A stretch of DNA of 64,000 nt from Paracoccus sphaerophysae (GTDB lineage Bacteria; Pseudomonadota; Alphaproteobacteria; Rhodobacterales; Rhodobacteraceae), in contig NZ_JRKS01000002.1 of the NCBI RefSeq assembly GCF_000763805.1, forward strand, positions 62,001 through 126,000, in the 5' to 3' direction. This document shows, in pieces, positions 28,253-36,727 of the stretch; the stretch's first letter is position 1, and every line of letters starts with the position of its first letter. Below the pieces are notes generated by a model, which worked only from the letters and a program-made list of their open reading frames with translations, was not told the DNA's origin and made no database searches. The position numbers and the translations under genes were made by a program.

Positions 28253-28374
28253 CGGGTCACCATGCGCCGGACGAGCGTCCAGAGAACGCTGCGGCGAAAT
28301 ATTTATCTGGAAGGGCACGAGCCGGACGGCCCGCAGCGGCCGGATAGGCGATTCCCGCCCGAAAGTCAAACCTG

Positions 28375-28824
28375 TCAGAACTTCACGATCACCGACACGA
28401 CGATCAGGACCATCAGGATCGTCGGCACCTCGTTCATGATCCGGTACTGCCGCCCGCTCAGCCCGGCGCCGCGCTGCAGCTTTCGGCGCTGGATCATCAG
28501 CCAGTGATGAAACAGCGTCATCCCGATCACGCCTGCCGCCTTGGTCCAGGGCCACGCCAGCGACCAGTCGACGATGCCCGGGGTGAAGACCAGCGCCAGC
28601 CCCGCGATCCAGGTTGCGATCGAGGCCGGCCCCATGATCACCCGCAGCAGCTTCAGCTCCATGATCTCGAAGCTTGCCGCAGGCTCGCCCGGGCCGGTCG
28701 CGCGTTCCGCATGATAGACGAACAGACGCGGCAGATAGAACAGCCCGGCCATCCACGACATCACTGCCATGATGTGAAACGACTTGATCCAGGGATACAG
28801 TGTCGCCAGCCAGTCCGTGATCAT
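28375..28824 (-). CDS. hemJ: Protoporphyrinogen IX oxidase HemJ
   Basis: Integral membrane protein (UPF0093) that oxidises protoporphyrinogen IX to protoporphyrin IX in haem synthesis. At 149 residues it has the normal length with four membrane helices. The conserved His in [25 protein letters not shown], in that first helix, and the Lys/Arg in the [11 protein letters not shown] segment are present. It lies 122 bp upstream of rho and is the first gene of the leftward run from the origin gap. hemE, often its neighbour, is not here. Confidence 0.93.
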   Translation of the reverse strand: MITDWLATLYPWIKSFHIMAVMSWMAGLFYLPRLFVYHAERATGPGEPAASFEIMELKLLRVIMGPASIATWIAGLALVFTPGIVDWSLAWPWTKAAGVIGMTLFHHWLMIQRRKLQRGAGLSGRQYRIMNEVPTILMVLIVVSVIVKF

Positions 28825-29265
28825 CGTCGCCTCCGTCGCGCCTTCTTATCTTAAAGAAGAGAAGAGAAAAGGATGATGTCGAAGTAGGGGTGGCGGATAA
28901 CTGGATTTGTCGCGCTCGCGACGGTCATCCCGGACTCCGCCGGGCGGGGCCATAGTGGGGATAAGATGTGGAACGTGAAGAAATCATGATTTCTTTCAAA
29001 TGCTTGCGACGCAGGACGCACGCGCGGACAACGCCCTGATCCCCAGCCTGTGGACGAACAATCCGGCGCTGTCCACCTGTGGACGACCCGCGGCGACCGT
29101 CCCCCGAGCCGCAGTCGTTTTCGCGCATCCCGGCCGTCGCCCAGCCAAGGCCTAAACCCCCAACATCCCCCGCCTCACCCTCTCCCCAGGGTTTTCCACA
29201 GCCGCCAAGCTTTCCTCCGCCGGCCGGGCGGGCTAGACAGAAGACGCCCAACGACACGAAGAACC
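28825..29265. other. Candidate chromosomal replication origin (oriC)
   Basis: This 441-bp gap has no credible gene. Genes to its left (hemJ, rho, mnmE, mnmG, rsmG, parA, parB) run left, and genes to its right (aroE, coaE, dnaQ, YihY) run right, so all are co-directional with replication leaving the gap. It holds an A/T-rich stretch (28843-28870), a TTTTCCACA matching the DnaA box TTWTNCACA (29192-29200), a TTATCCCCA on the minus strand (28956-28964, 8 of 9), two TGTGGACGA (29049-29057, 29078-29086) and a back-to-back GTCCAC/GTGGAC pair (29071-29084). The gene order matches the Caulobacter origin region. No function is proven by sequence alone. Confidence 0.75.
28978..28995. repeat. 18-bp perfect palindrome in the origin gap
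   Basis: AAGAAATCATGATTTCTT is a perfect palindrome and the most A/T-rich element in the right half of the candidate origin. It lies 14 nt from a DnaA-box-like sequence. It could be a protein-binding site; I do not recognise the factor. Confidence 0.6.
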
Positions 29266-30156
29266 ATGCCCGCAGAACAGGTGCCGCTTCAGACCGCTCC
29301 GACCTCGGCCGGGACCGCGCCGGGTTCCGTGCCCGCGCTGCCGCTGGCCGGGGTCATGGGCTGGCCGGTGGCTCATTCCCGCTCGCCGCAGCTGCACCGG
29401 CACTGGCTCGACCGCTATGGCATCCGCGGCCACTACGTGCCGCTGACCGTGGCGCCCGAACATCTCGCGCAGGTGCTGCATGCGCTGCCGCGCGCCGGGT
29501 TCGTCGGCCTGAACGTGACCATCCCGCACAAGCAGGCGGTGCTGGCGCTGGCCGACGTGGTGACCGACCGCGCGGCCCTGATCGGCGCAGCGAACACTCT
29601 GATCTTCCGCCCCGATGGCCGGATTCACGCGGACAATACGGATGGTTACGGCTTCACCGCCAACCTGTTCCAGCAACAGCCCGAATGGAATCCGGCCGCC
29701 GGTCCCGCCGCCGTCATCGGCGCCGGGGGCGCCGCCCGGGCGGTGGTCGCGGCGCTGCTGGAATGTCACGTCCCCGAATTGCGCATCGCCAACCGCACCC
29801 GCATCCGCGCCGACCAGATCAAGGCCGAATTCGGCGCCCGCGTGGTCGTCTATGACTGGGCCCAGATCGGCAACATGCTGGAAGGCGCCACCACCGTCGT
29901 CAACTCGACCTCGATGGGGATGGAGGGCGCGCAGCCCCTGCGCGTGCCGCTGGACGCGCTGTCCCCCGACGCGCTGGTGACGGATCTGGTCTATACCCCG
30001 CTCGACACGCTGTTCCTGCGCGAGGCGCGGTCGCGGGGCTGCCGCACCGTCGACGGCTTGGGCATGCTGCTGCACCAGGCCGCCCCCGGATTTGAGCGCT
30101 GGTTCGGCGTCCGCCCCCAGGTCGATGACGCCCTGCGCGTGGCGGTCCTCGGATGA
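29266..30156 (+). CDS. aroE: Shikimate dehydrogenase
   Basis: NADPH-dependent reduction of 3-dehydroshikimate to shikimate in aromatic amino acid synthesis. The 296-residue protein has an N-terminal extension of about 25 residues, the substrate loop [13 protein letters not shown], the catalytic Lys in [11 protein letters not shown], Asp in [10 protein letters not shown], the dinucleotide loop [15 protein letters not shown] and the NADP region ANRTRIRA. The start is ATG 29266. It is the first gene right of the origin gap and overlaps coaE (ATGA). Confidence 0.95.
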   Translation: MPAEQVPLQTAPTSAGTAPGSVPALPLAGVMGWPVAHSRSPQLHRHWLDRYGIRGHYVPLTVAPEHLAQVLHALPRAGFVGLNVTIPHKQAVLALADVVTDRAALIGAANTLIFRPDGRIHADNTDGYGFTANLFQQQPEWNPAAGPAAVIGAGGAARAVVAALLECHVPELRIANRTRIRADQIKAEFGARVVVYDWAQIGNMLEGATTVVNSTSMGMEGAQPLRVPLDALSPDALVTDLVYTPLDTLFLREARSRGCRTVDGLGMLLHQAAPGFERWFGVRPQVDDALRVAVLG

Positions 30157-30758
30157 GCTATCTTCTGGGACTGACCGGCGGGATCGGCATGGGCAAGACC
30201 ACCACAGCAGCCAAGTTCGCGGCCCACGGCGTACCGGTCTGGGACGCCGATGCTGCGGTGCATCGCCTGTATGCCCCGGGCGGCGCGGCCGTTCCCGGGG
30301 TCGGCGCGCTGTTCCCCTCGGCCGTTACCGCCGCCGGCATCGATCGCAAGCTGCTCAGCCAGCTGCTGGCCGCCGCCCCCCGGCGCCTCGCGGAACTCGA
30401 GGCCGTCGTCCACCCGCTCGTCGCCGACGACCGCGCGGCCTTCGTCGCGGCCCATGCCGATGCGCCGGTGGTCTTGCTGGACATTCCGCTGCTGTTCGAA
30501 ACCGGCGCCGAGGCGCAGATGGACGGCGTCGCCGTGGTCTCTGCGCCGGCCGAGGTGCAGCGGGAGCGGGTCCTGTCCCGCCCCGGCATGACGCCCGAGA
30601 CGCTGGACCTGATCCTGTCCCGGCAGATGCCCGACGCCGACAAGCGCGCCCGCGCGACCTGGATCATCCCGACCGACTCGCTGCAAGCGGCGCAGGCGGC
30701 GGTGGCGGGCATCCTCGCCGACATCGCGCAGGAACCTCAGGACCGGCCCCATGCGTGA
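30153..30758 (+). CDS. coaE: Dephospho-CoA kinase
   Basis: Last step of coenzyme A synthesis (phosphorylation of the ribose 3'-OH). The 201-residue P-loop kinase shows [17 protein letters not shown] (Walker A), [12 protein letters not shown] and the LID region with [19 protein letters not shown]. The usual Ser of GSGKS is Met-Gly-Lys-Thr here, a normal variant. The start overlaps aroE and the end overlaps dnaQ by 8 nt. The aroE-coaE-dnaQ order is conserved beside alphaproteobacterial origins. Confidence 0.95.
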   Translation: MSYLLGLTGGIGMGKTTTAAKFAAHGVPVWDADAAVHRLYAPGGAAVPGVGALFPSAVTAAGIDRKLLSQLLAAAPRRLAELEAVVHPLVADDRAAFVAAHADAPVVLLDIPLLFETGAEAQMDGVAVVSAPAEVQRERVLSRPGMTPETLDLILSRQMPDADKRARATWIIPTDSLQAAQAAVAGILADIAQEPQDRPHA

Positions 30759-31476
30759 GATCGTGCTGGACACCGAAACCACCGGCTTCGATCCTGACAC
30801 CGGCGACCGCATCGTCGAGATCGGCGCCATCGAGCTGATGAACTATCTGCCCACCGGCCGGCATTTCCACGTCTACATCAACCCCGAACGCGACATGCCG
30901 GCCGAGGCGCTGGCCGTCCACGGCCTGACCAGCGAGTTCCTGGCCGACAAGCCGAAATTCGCCGAAATCTCGCGGGATTTCATCGACTTCGTGGGTCAGG
31001 CGCGGCTGGTCATCCACAACGCCCCCTTCGACATGAAATTCCTCAACTGGGAACTGCGCCGCGCCGGTCACGCCGCCCTGCCGATGGCGCGTGCGCTGGA
31101 TACCGTGGCGCTGGCGCGCGAGAAATTTCCCGGCGCGCCGGTGTCGCTGGACGCGCTGTGCCGGCGCTGGGGGATCGACAACTCGGGCCGGACGCTGCAC
31201 GGCGCGCTGCTGGACAGCGAGCTTCTGGCCGAGGTCTATCTGGAGCTGATCGGCGGCCGTCAGCCCGACCTGGTGCTCGTCGCCGCCAACGCCCCGGCGA
31301 CCGGCGCGGCCGGCCTGTCCGACACCCCGCAGCGCCCCCGCGCGCCGCGCCCCGTGCCGCTGCCGCCCCGAATCAGCGCCGCCGAGATCGAGGCCCACGC
31401 CGCCTTCGTCGCCCGCCTCGGCCCCGGCGCGCTGTGGCTGCGCTATTCCGCCACCGCGAGCGCGGTCCCCCGATGA
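30751..31476 (+). CDS. dnaQ: DNA polymerase III epsilon subunit (3'-5' exonuclease)
   Basis: Proofreading exonuclease of the replicase. The 241-residue DEDDh protein has Exo [11 protein letters not shown], Exo II near [17 protein letters not shown] and Exo III with His-Asp region [19 protein letters not shown] Pro/Ala-rich C-terminal segment (about 180-241) is the expected polymerase-tethering tail. The start overlaps coaE by 8 nt, and the stop overlaps the ATG of the YihY gene (ATGA). Confidence 0.95.
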   Translation: MREIVLDTETTGFDPDTGDRIVEIGAIELMNYLPTGRHFHVYINPERDMPAEALAVHGLTSEFLADKPKFAEISRDFIDFVGQARLVIHNAPFDMKFLNWELRRAGHAALPMARALDTVALAREKFPGAPVSLDALCRRWGIDNSGRTLHGALLDSELLAEVYLELIGGRQPDLVLVAANAPATGAAGLSDTPQRPRAPRPVPLPPRISAAEIEAHAAFVARLGPGALWLRYSATASAVPR

Positions 31477-32432
31477 TCCGCGCCGCCTTCCGCGTCCTGA
31501 CCGGCTATCTGCGCGATTCCTGGCAGTTCATCACCGCGCTCTTCGACCGGATGGACAAGATCCACATGGGCCTGATCGCCGCCGGCGTGGCCTTCTATGC
31601 GATGTTCGCCGTGTTCCCCGGCCTCGCGGCGCTGATCGCGCTGTGGGGGTTGTGGTTCGACCCGGCGATCATCCAGGAATACGACCGTTACGTGGACGAA
31701 TTCATCCCCGGACAGGCGGCCGAGATCCTGCATTCGCAGATCGACGCGCTGACCTCGGGCGGCAGGACGCAGCTCGGCTGGGCCTCGGCGATCTCGTTCG
31801 TGATCGCCACCATCGCCGCGCGGGCCGGGGTGGACGCGCTGGTCCGGGGGCTGAACGCGGCCTATGGGGTGCGGTCGCACTCGACGATCTTCGGCTGGGT
31901 GCTGGCCTACATCCTCACGCTCGCGATCGTGGGGGTGGTGCTGATGGGGCTGGCGACGATCGTCATCGTACCGCTCGCCTTCAACTTCCTTGAGTATGGG
32001 CCGTTGCGCAGCTGGCTGGTCAGTTCGGTGCCGTGGGTGGCGATGTTCGTCATCGTCATCGTCGGGATCGGCATCCTCTACCGCTACGGCCCCAACGTGA
32101 AGACGCCGCGCACGCCGATCTTTACATGGGGCGCGCTGTTCGCGGCGCTGGCCTGGGGTGCGGCGTCGGTGGCGTTCTCGGCCTATCTGTCCAGCTTCAA
32201 CAGCTACAACCGGATCTACGGGTCGATCGGGGCGGTGGTGGCGCTGCTGATGTGGTTCTACCTGGCCGGGTTCTCGGTGATGCTGGGGGCGCTCATCAAC
32301 GTCGAGTTCGACCGCTACAAGCGGCTGGTGCAGGCTCGCAAGGCCCGCAACCTGGCGCTGCAGATGGCGCGCGAGCGCGCTGCCGCCAAGACCCCGCCCG
32401 AGGGCACGCCCGGGGACGCCCCCGACAGCTGA
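31473..32432 (+). CDS. YihY/BrkB family inner-membrane protein
   Basis: Integral membrane protein of 319 residues with about six helices. The family block [19 protein letters not shown] and the loop [54 protein letters not shown] (in parts) are typical of YihY/BrkB. The function is not established; the old name ribonuclease BN is a misassignment. A basic C-terminal tail ([13 protein letters not shown]) faces the cytoplasm. It is coupled to dnaQ by ATGA. In Caulobacter secB follows dnaQ; this gene takes that place here. Confidence 0.88.
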   Translation: MIRAAFRVLTGYLRDSWQFITALFDRMDKIHMGLIAAGVAFYAMFAVFPGLAALIALWGLWFDPAIIQEYDRYVDEFIPGQAAEILHSQIDALTSGGRTQLGWASAISFVIATIAARAGVDALVRGLNAAYGVRSHSTIFGWVLAYILTLAIVGVVLMGLATIVIVPLAFNFLEYGPLRSWLVSSVPWVAMFVIVIVGIGILYRYGPNVKTPRTPIFTWGALFAALAWGAASVAFSAYLSSFNSYNRIYGSIGAVVALLMWFYLAGFSVMLGALINVEFDRYKRLVQARKARNLALQMARERAAAKTPPEGTPGDAPDS

Positions 32433-32435
32433 GGA

Positions 32436-34208
32436 TCAGTGCCGCGCCCCCGCCCGCGCGGCCGAGGTCAGCACCACGCGGCGGCTTTCTTCCTCGTCAT
32501 GCGCGGTCTGCGACAGGTCGGGGACAAAGCGCAGCTCCAGCCGATAGCGATGGTCCTCGACCTCGATCTGGGCCTCGCTGTCCAGCTGCATGGCGAAGGC
32601 CTCGATCAGCTGGCTGCCCAGCCCGGTGCCTTCCGGTTCGGCCGCGTTGGCGCCCAGCGAATTCTCGATGCTCAGCACCGCGCTGCCATCGGGGTCGCGG
32701 CGCAGCTGCACCCGCACCAGTGGCCGGTCTTCGCCGGGCGGGGTGCCGGCGTATTTCAGCGCGTTGGTGAAGGCCTCGGTCGTCAGCAGCGTCAGCGGAA
32801 CCGCCTGGTCGGGCTGCAGCGTCAGCGGTTCCAGCTCGGTTTCGACCCGGATCGAGTTGTCGTTCATCACCGAGGCGGTGGACATCTGCCCGATGATGTC
32901 GCGGATCAGGCGATCGGCCTCGACCGAATCCAGATGCTCGGCCTGATACAGGTTCTTGTAGATCGTCGCCAGCGAGGCCACCCGGTCCTGCACCGACCGC
33001 AGCACCCGCTTGGCATCGGCATCGTCGATCACCCGGCTCTGCATGTTGATGATCGAGGCGATCAGCTGCAGGTTGTTCTTGACCCGGTGGTGAATCTCTT
33101 TCAGCAGCACGGTCTTTTCCGCGACGGCTTCCTCCATCGCCGCCTCGTCGCGGATCAGGATGCGGGCCATGTTGTGAAAGGTCTCGCTGACGTCCCGGAT
33201 CTCTCCGGGCGCGGCGGCCAGAACCGGGGGCGCCACGCTGCGGTCGCCCAGCGCAAAGCGGCGCATCTGGCCGCGCAGTTCGCGGACATGCCGCAGCACC
33301 AACCGGTAGACCGCGAAATAGGCCACCGCCAGCGATACCGCCCACAGCGCCAACGGAAACAGGATCGCCGCGAAGCGCGAGACGTTCAGCCCGGCAAAGC
33401 CGGTGACCTTCGGGCTCCAGCTGCCCAGCGCATAGACCAGGTCGGGCACCACCGGCACGACCGAAAAGACCCGCGACTCACCGGAATTCGAGATCGCCCG
33501 GAACGAGCTGTCCGACAGCGCCACCAGCGAGGCCAGCGACTGTCCCTGCGGCAGGATCGGCGTCGGGTCCTCTTCGTCGCCCATCGCCCCGGACAGGGCC
33601 TGGCCGTCGCGGTTGAAGGTCACGATGCGCGCGCCCTCGGCCCAATAGACCGACGAGTGGGTGGACCGCAGCAGGTCCTGCGACAGCGACAGCGCGACGA
33701 AGCCCAGCAGGTCGCGGTCGCGATACAGCGGCTGCGACACGGCGACGATGGCCTGGCCGGACATCAGCCCGCGCTGCGCGGCGGTGATCTGCGTGCGGGG
33801 CGACTCCAGGAAGCTCTGGAAATGCTGCGAGCCGCTGACATCGACCACTTGGCCGGTCGATGAACAGACCGTCTTGCCCTCGACCGAGGTGAAGCCGGCA
33901 TAGACGAAGGTCGCGCTGCGCTGGACGTATTGCCGCATCATCTCGGAACAGGCCGCCGGATCGTCGAGCAGGGTCAGGATCGACGCGCCCAGCGCGTCGG
34001 CGGTGCCGATGGCGCCCTGCAACAACGCGCGTTCGCCTGCTGCGGCGGCCGCCGTCCGCCCCTGCAGGGCGATCTCGGTGGACCGTTCCGCCTCGCGCGA
34101 CAGATGCAGGGTCTGTATGATCGAGATCAAGCCGATCGGCAGGATCGCGACGGTCAGCAGCAATCCCAGCCGGAACCCGAGCTTGCCGGTAATGCCCGCG
34201 CCACGCAC
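32436..34208 (-). CDS. HisKA_2-family sensor histidine kinase of the general stress response locus
   Basis: Membrane kinase of 590 residues. There is a TM helix at about 12-33, a periplasmic dCache-like domain (about 34-280), a second TM (about 285-310), a HAMP-like linker, then the HisKA_2 dimerisation motif LLKEIHHRVKNNLQLIASIINMQSR (within it, His of EIHHR) and an HWE/HisKA_2-type ATPase ending GTGLGSQLIEAF. Such kinases act as PhyR kinases/phosphatases in alphaproteobacteria. GTG 34208 follows the ecfG stop by 6 nt with AGG about 6 nt upstream, so it is the third gene of nepR-ecfG-kinase. The signal sensed is not evident. Confidence 0.85.
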   Translation of the reverse strand: MRGAGITGKLGFRLGLLLTVAILPIGLISIIQTLHLSREAERSTEIALQGRTAAAAAGERALLQGAIGTADALGASILTLLDDPAACSEMMRQYVQRSATFVYAGFTSVEGKTVCSSTGQVVDVSGSQHFQSFLESPRTQITAAQRGLMSGQAIVAVSQPLYRDRDLLGFVALSLSQDLLRSTHSSVYWAEGARIVTFNRDGQALSGAMGDEEDPTPILPQGQSLASLVALSDSSFRAISNSGESRVFSVVPVVPDLVYALGSWSPKVTGFAGLNVSRFAAILFPLALWAVSLAVAYFAVYRLVLRHVRELRGQMRRFALGDRSVAPPVLAAAPGEIRDVSETFHNMARILIRDEAAMEEAVAEKTVLLKEIHHRVKNNLQLIASIINMQSRVIDDADAKRVLRSVQDRVASLATIYKNLYQAEHLDSVEADRLIRDIIGQMSTASVMNDNSIRVETELEPLTLQPDQAVPLTLLTTEAFTNALKYAGTPPGEDRPLVRVQLRRDPDGSAVLSIENSLGANAAEPEGTGLGSQLIEAFAMQLDSEAQIEVEDHRYRLELRFVPDLSQTAHDEEESRRVVLTSAARAGARH

Positions 34209-34214
34209 CGGCGC

Positions 34215-34799
34215 CTACCGCGAAACCGGATGGTTCACCGCCATGACTGCCAGCGTCGAAGCGTCCGTCATGTCCAGTTCTTCGCCCTCGGCCATGTGCA
34301 GCAGCTCGGCCAGCCGCCGGCGGCCGCGGTTGGCGCGCGACTTGACGGTGCCGACCGCCACCCCGGTCATCGCGGCGGCCTCTTCATAGGAAAAGCCGGA
34401 CCCGCCGACCAGGATCAGCGCCTCGCGCTGTTCGTCCGGCAGCTGCAGCAACGCCGCCTTGAAGTCGTTCATTGCCAGCCGGCCGTCATGTTCGGGGCGC
34501 GTCGCCTGGCGCGCAGCATGGATGCCGTCGCTGTCGCTGACCTCGCGCCGGGTCTTGCGGCGGGCGGAATAGAAGGTGTTGCGCAGGATGGTGAACAGCC
34601 AGGCGCGCAGGTTGGTGCCGGGCTGGAACTTCTCGATGTTGGTCCACGCCTTGACGATAGTGTCCTGCACCAGGTCGTCGGCGGACGCGCCGTCGCGGGT
34701 CAGCGACAGTGCAAAGGCCCGCAGGGCGGGCAGGTGATCGACCAGTTCATCACGCGGGTTGGCGCCGGACAGCGCCTTGTTGTCTGCCGATGCTGTCAT
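34215..34799 (-). CDS. ecfG: General stress response sigma factor EcfG
   Basis: ECF-type sigma factor (ECF15 group) of 194 residues. Region 2 (about 25-90: LPALRAFALSLTRDGASADDLVQDTIVKAW, in parts) and region 4 (about 125-175: LPDEQREALILVGGSGFSYEEAAAMTG) are intact. In resting cells it is held by NepR and is freed when phosphorylated PhyR binds NepR. Two starts are possible: ATG 34799 with AGGA 9 nt upstream, chosen here, or ATG 34808, which overlaps the nepR stop (ATGA) but abuts its ribosome site. It is followed 6 nt later by a histidine kinase. Confidence 0.92.
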   Translation of the reverse strand: MTASADNKALSGANPRDELVDHLPALRAFALSLTRDGASADDLVQDTIVKAWTNIEKFQPGTNLRAWLFTILRNTFYSARRKTRREVSDSDGIHAARQATRPEHDGRLAMNDFKAALLQLPDEQREALILVGGSGFSYEEAAAMTGVAVGTVKSRANRGRRRLAELLHMAEGEELDMTDASTLAVMAVNHPVSR

Positions 34800-34804
34800 G
34801 GGGA

Positions 34805-34951
34805 TCATTCCTGCTCGCGCAGGCGTTCGAGCAGCATGAGGAAGCGATCAGGGACCTCCTGCGACGTCTCCTGCTCGTATACGCGCCGCAGATTCTCGTC
34901 GATCTGCTTTTCTAGGGCGGCGCGCTTTCTTTCTTCCCGCCTCGTGTTCAT
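34805..34951 (-). CDS. nepR: Anti-sigma factor NepR (48 residues)
   Basis: Small anti-sigma factor that binds EcfG and, during stress, PhyR. Reading the minus strand from ATG 34951 gives 48 codons ending TGA at 34805. The sequence has a basic start (MNTRREERKRAAL) and the NepR core IDENLRRVYEQE ... VPDRFLMLLERL, with the invariant PDRF. Its position directly before ecfG and divergent from phyR is the canonical NepR context. An EcfG-type promoter lies upstream (34991-35015). Confidence 0.92.
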   Translation of the reverse strand: MNTRREERKRAALEKQIDENLRRVYEQETSQEVPDRFLMLLERLREQE

Positions 34952-34990
34952 TTAATTGTTTATCCCGGAAATCTTGTGTGCACGTTGCCC

Positions 34991-35015
34991 AACCGCTACA
35001 GCACGTCAAGGTTCC
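34991..35015 (-). promoter_or_regulatory. Predicted EcfG-dependent promoter of nepR-ecfG
   Basis: On the minus strand GGAAC (35015-35011), a 16-nt spacer and GGTT (34994-34991) match the EcfG consensus GGAAC-N16/17-CGTT except for one -10 base. Transcription would start near 34985, giving a leader of about 35 nt to the nepR ATG. This fits the known autoregulation of ecfG operons. Confidence 0.6.
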
Positions 35016-35043
35016 CCAACAGGGACGATTTTTGAGGAATACC

Positions 35044-35847
35044 ATGTCCGCTGCTGATCTTGCTCAATCCATCGGCCGCGAGCTGCCCTATCTGCGCCGC
35101 TACGCGCGCGCCCTGACCGGCAGCCAGACCGCTGGCGACAATTACGCCGCCGCAACGCTGGAAGCGATCCTGTCGGATCGCAGCCTGATGAGTGACAACG
35201 ACACGCGAATCGGGCTGTTCCGCACGTTTCACGCGATCTGGCAAAGCTCGGGCCAGCCGGTCGCCAGCGAGGACCAGTCGGGGCGCGAGGCTGCGGCCCA
35301 GGGCCACCTGCGCGGCCTGACCGCGAACTCGCGCGAGGCGCTGCTGCTGCGCACGATCGAGGAGCTGCGCTATGACCAGATCGCGCAGATCATGCAGGTC
35401 GACCAGGACGAGGCCGAAGAGCTGGTCCAGATCGCCCTGAACGAGATGGGCCGCGCCATCCGCGGCCGGGTGATGATCATCGAGGATGAGACGATCATCG
35501 CCATGGACCTCAAGGGCATCGTCCAGGCGATGGGCCACGAGGTCACCGGCATCGCCCGCACCCACACCGCCGCGATTGAACTCGCCGGCGACCGCCGTCC
35601 CGACCTGATCCTGGCCGACATCCAGCTGGCCGACGGGTCGTCGGGGATCGACGCGGTGAACGAGCTGCTGGGCAGCCTCGGCGATCTGCCGGTGATCTTC
35701 ATCACCGCCTTCCCGGAACGCCTGCTGACCGGCGACCGGCCGGAACCGGCCTTCCTGATCTCCAAGCCCTATTCCGAGGAACAGGTCCGCTCGGCGGTGT
35801 CGCAGGCGATGTTCTTCGCCTCTACCGACGGTCTGGGCGTCGCCTGA
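35044..35847 (+). CDS. phyR: Response regulator PhyR
   Basis: Anti-anti-sigma regulator of the general stress response, 267 residues. An N-terminal sigma-like domain (about 1-140: ELPYLRRYARALTGSQ, NSREALLLRTIEELRYDQIAQIMQVDQDE in parts) mimics EcfG to sequester NepR. The C-terminal receiver (about 145-260) has the acidic pair EDE, the phospho-acceptor Asp in LILADIQLADG, Thr in FITAFPERLL and Lys in LISKPYSEEQ. ATG 35044 is chosen over an upstream in-frame codon because homologues begin MSxxxL. It diverges from nepR-ecfG over 92 bp, and a terminator follows. Confidence 0.95.
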   Translation: MSAADLAQSIGRELPYLRRYARALTGSQTAGDNYAAATLEAILSDRSLMSDNDTRIGLFRTFHAIWQSSGQPVASEDQSGREAAAQGHLRGLTANSREALLLRTIEELRYDQIAQIMQVDQDEAEELVQIALNEMGRAIRGRVMIIEDETIIAMDLKGIVQAMGHEVTGIARTHTAAIELAGDRRPDLILADIQLADGSSGIDAVNELLGSLGDLPVIFITAFPERLLTGDRPEPAFLISKPYSEEQVRSAVSQAMFFASTDGLGVA

Positions 35848-35873
35848 TCCCCAGCCGGCGGACATGACAAAAG

Positions 35874-35904
35874 CGGCGTCTCCGGGGTCGGGGACGCCGT
35901 TTTT
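35874..35904. terminator. Bidirectional terminator between phyR and carbonic anhydrase
   Basis: CGGCGTC at 35874-35880 pairs with GACGCCG at 35893-35899; inner CC/GG pairs extend the stem across one mismatch. A T run (35900-35904) follows on the plus strand and an A run precedes (T run on the minus strand). It suits both converging genes. Confidence 0.75.
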
Positions 35905-35934
35905 CCCTTGGCTGACACGGGGCCCGCCGGCCGC

Positions 35935-36579
35935 TCAGATCGAGACGAAGCCGCCCTTGCCGTCCAGTGACCACAGCTGCCCGTCGCGGATGTCGTGCAG
36001 CAGGCCGTGCAGAGACAGTTCGCCCGCCTCGACGGCTGCGGCGACGAAGGGGAAGGTCATCAGGTTGTCCAGCGAGACCTCGACCGCCGCCCGTTCCAGC
36101 GCCGCGATCTGTTCGTCCTCCGGCAGGTGCTTGATCCGCTCATAGCCCGGCCGCAGGATGTCCATCCAGCGCCCGACAAAGCTGGTCGCCTCGTCCAGTT
36201 CCGGCGCGTGGCCGGCGCACATCGCGTGGCAGCCGGCGACGCCGCCGCACTGGCTGTGGCCCATGACGATCAGATGCGCGACCTTCAGTTCCTTGACCGC
36301 GTATTCCACCGCGGCCGAGGTGCCGTGCTGTTCGCCGTCCGGCGCATAGGCGGGCACCAGGTTGGCGATGTTGCGGTGGATGAAGAACTCGCCCGTGTCG
36401 GCCCCGAAGATCGAGGTGACGTGCACCCGCGAATCGCAGCACGAGATCACCATCGCCCGCGGCCGCTGGCCCTCGTCGGCCAGCCGGCGATACCAGGCGC
36501 GGTTTTCCGTGAAGGCGGTCGCGCGCCAGCCGTGATAGCGCTGGACGAGATACTGGGGCAGCGGACGGGTCGAAGTCAT
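35935..36579 (-). CDS. Beta-class carbonic anhydrase
   Basis: Zinc enzyme interconverting CO2 and bicarbonate. The 214-residue protein has the zinc and catalytic residues in SCCDSRV (Cys47 or Cys48, Asp49/Arg51 pair) and GHSQCGG (His108, Cys111), the standard beta-CA pattern. ATG 36579 has GAGGAGG 5 nt upstream. A membrane or signal segment is absent, so it is cytoplasmic. In a methylotroph that releases CO2 from formate it would help supply bicarbonate for carboxylations; that link is inference. It converges on phyR. Confidence 0.94.
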   Translation of the reverse strand: MTSTRPLPQYLVQRYHGWRATAFTENRAWYRRLADEGQRPRAMVISCCDSRVHVTSIFGADTGEFFIHRNIANLVPAYAPDGEQHGTSAAVEYAVKELKVAHLIVMGHSQCGGVAGCHAMCAGHAPELDEATSFVGRWMDILRPGYERIKHLPEDEQIAALERAAVEVSLDNLMTFPFVAAAVEAGELSLHGLLHDIRDGQLWSLDGKGGFVSI

Positions 36580-36727
36580 GGGCGCCTCCTCGCGGGTTTG
36601 CCGGTAAGTAGCGGGCAGGTGCGTCAAATTCGAGAGGTTTCCTGCCGCCGCGATAAGGAAATCTTAGCCGCTTGCGGTCATCTTCTTCGGACGTGTGGGG
36701 ACACGGGTGTGGAAACGGGGTGACGGG

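Noticed and set aside
34952-35043. A second EcfG promoter facing phyR
   Set aside because: The only GGAA-like plus-strand match (GGAAA) has CGTT 11 nt away rather than 16-17.
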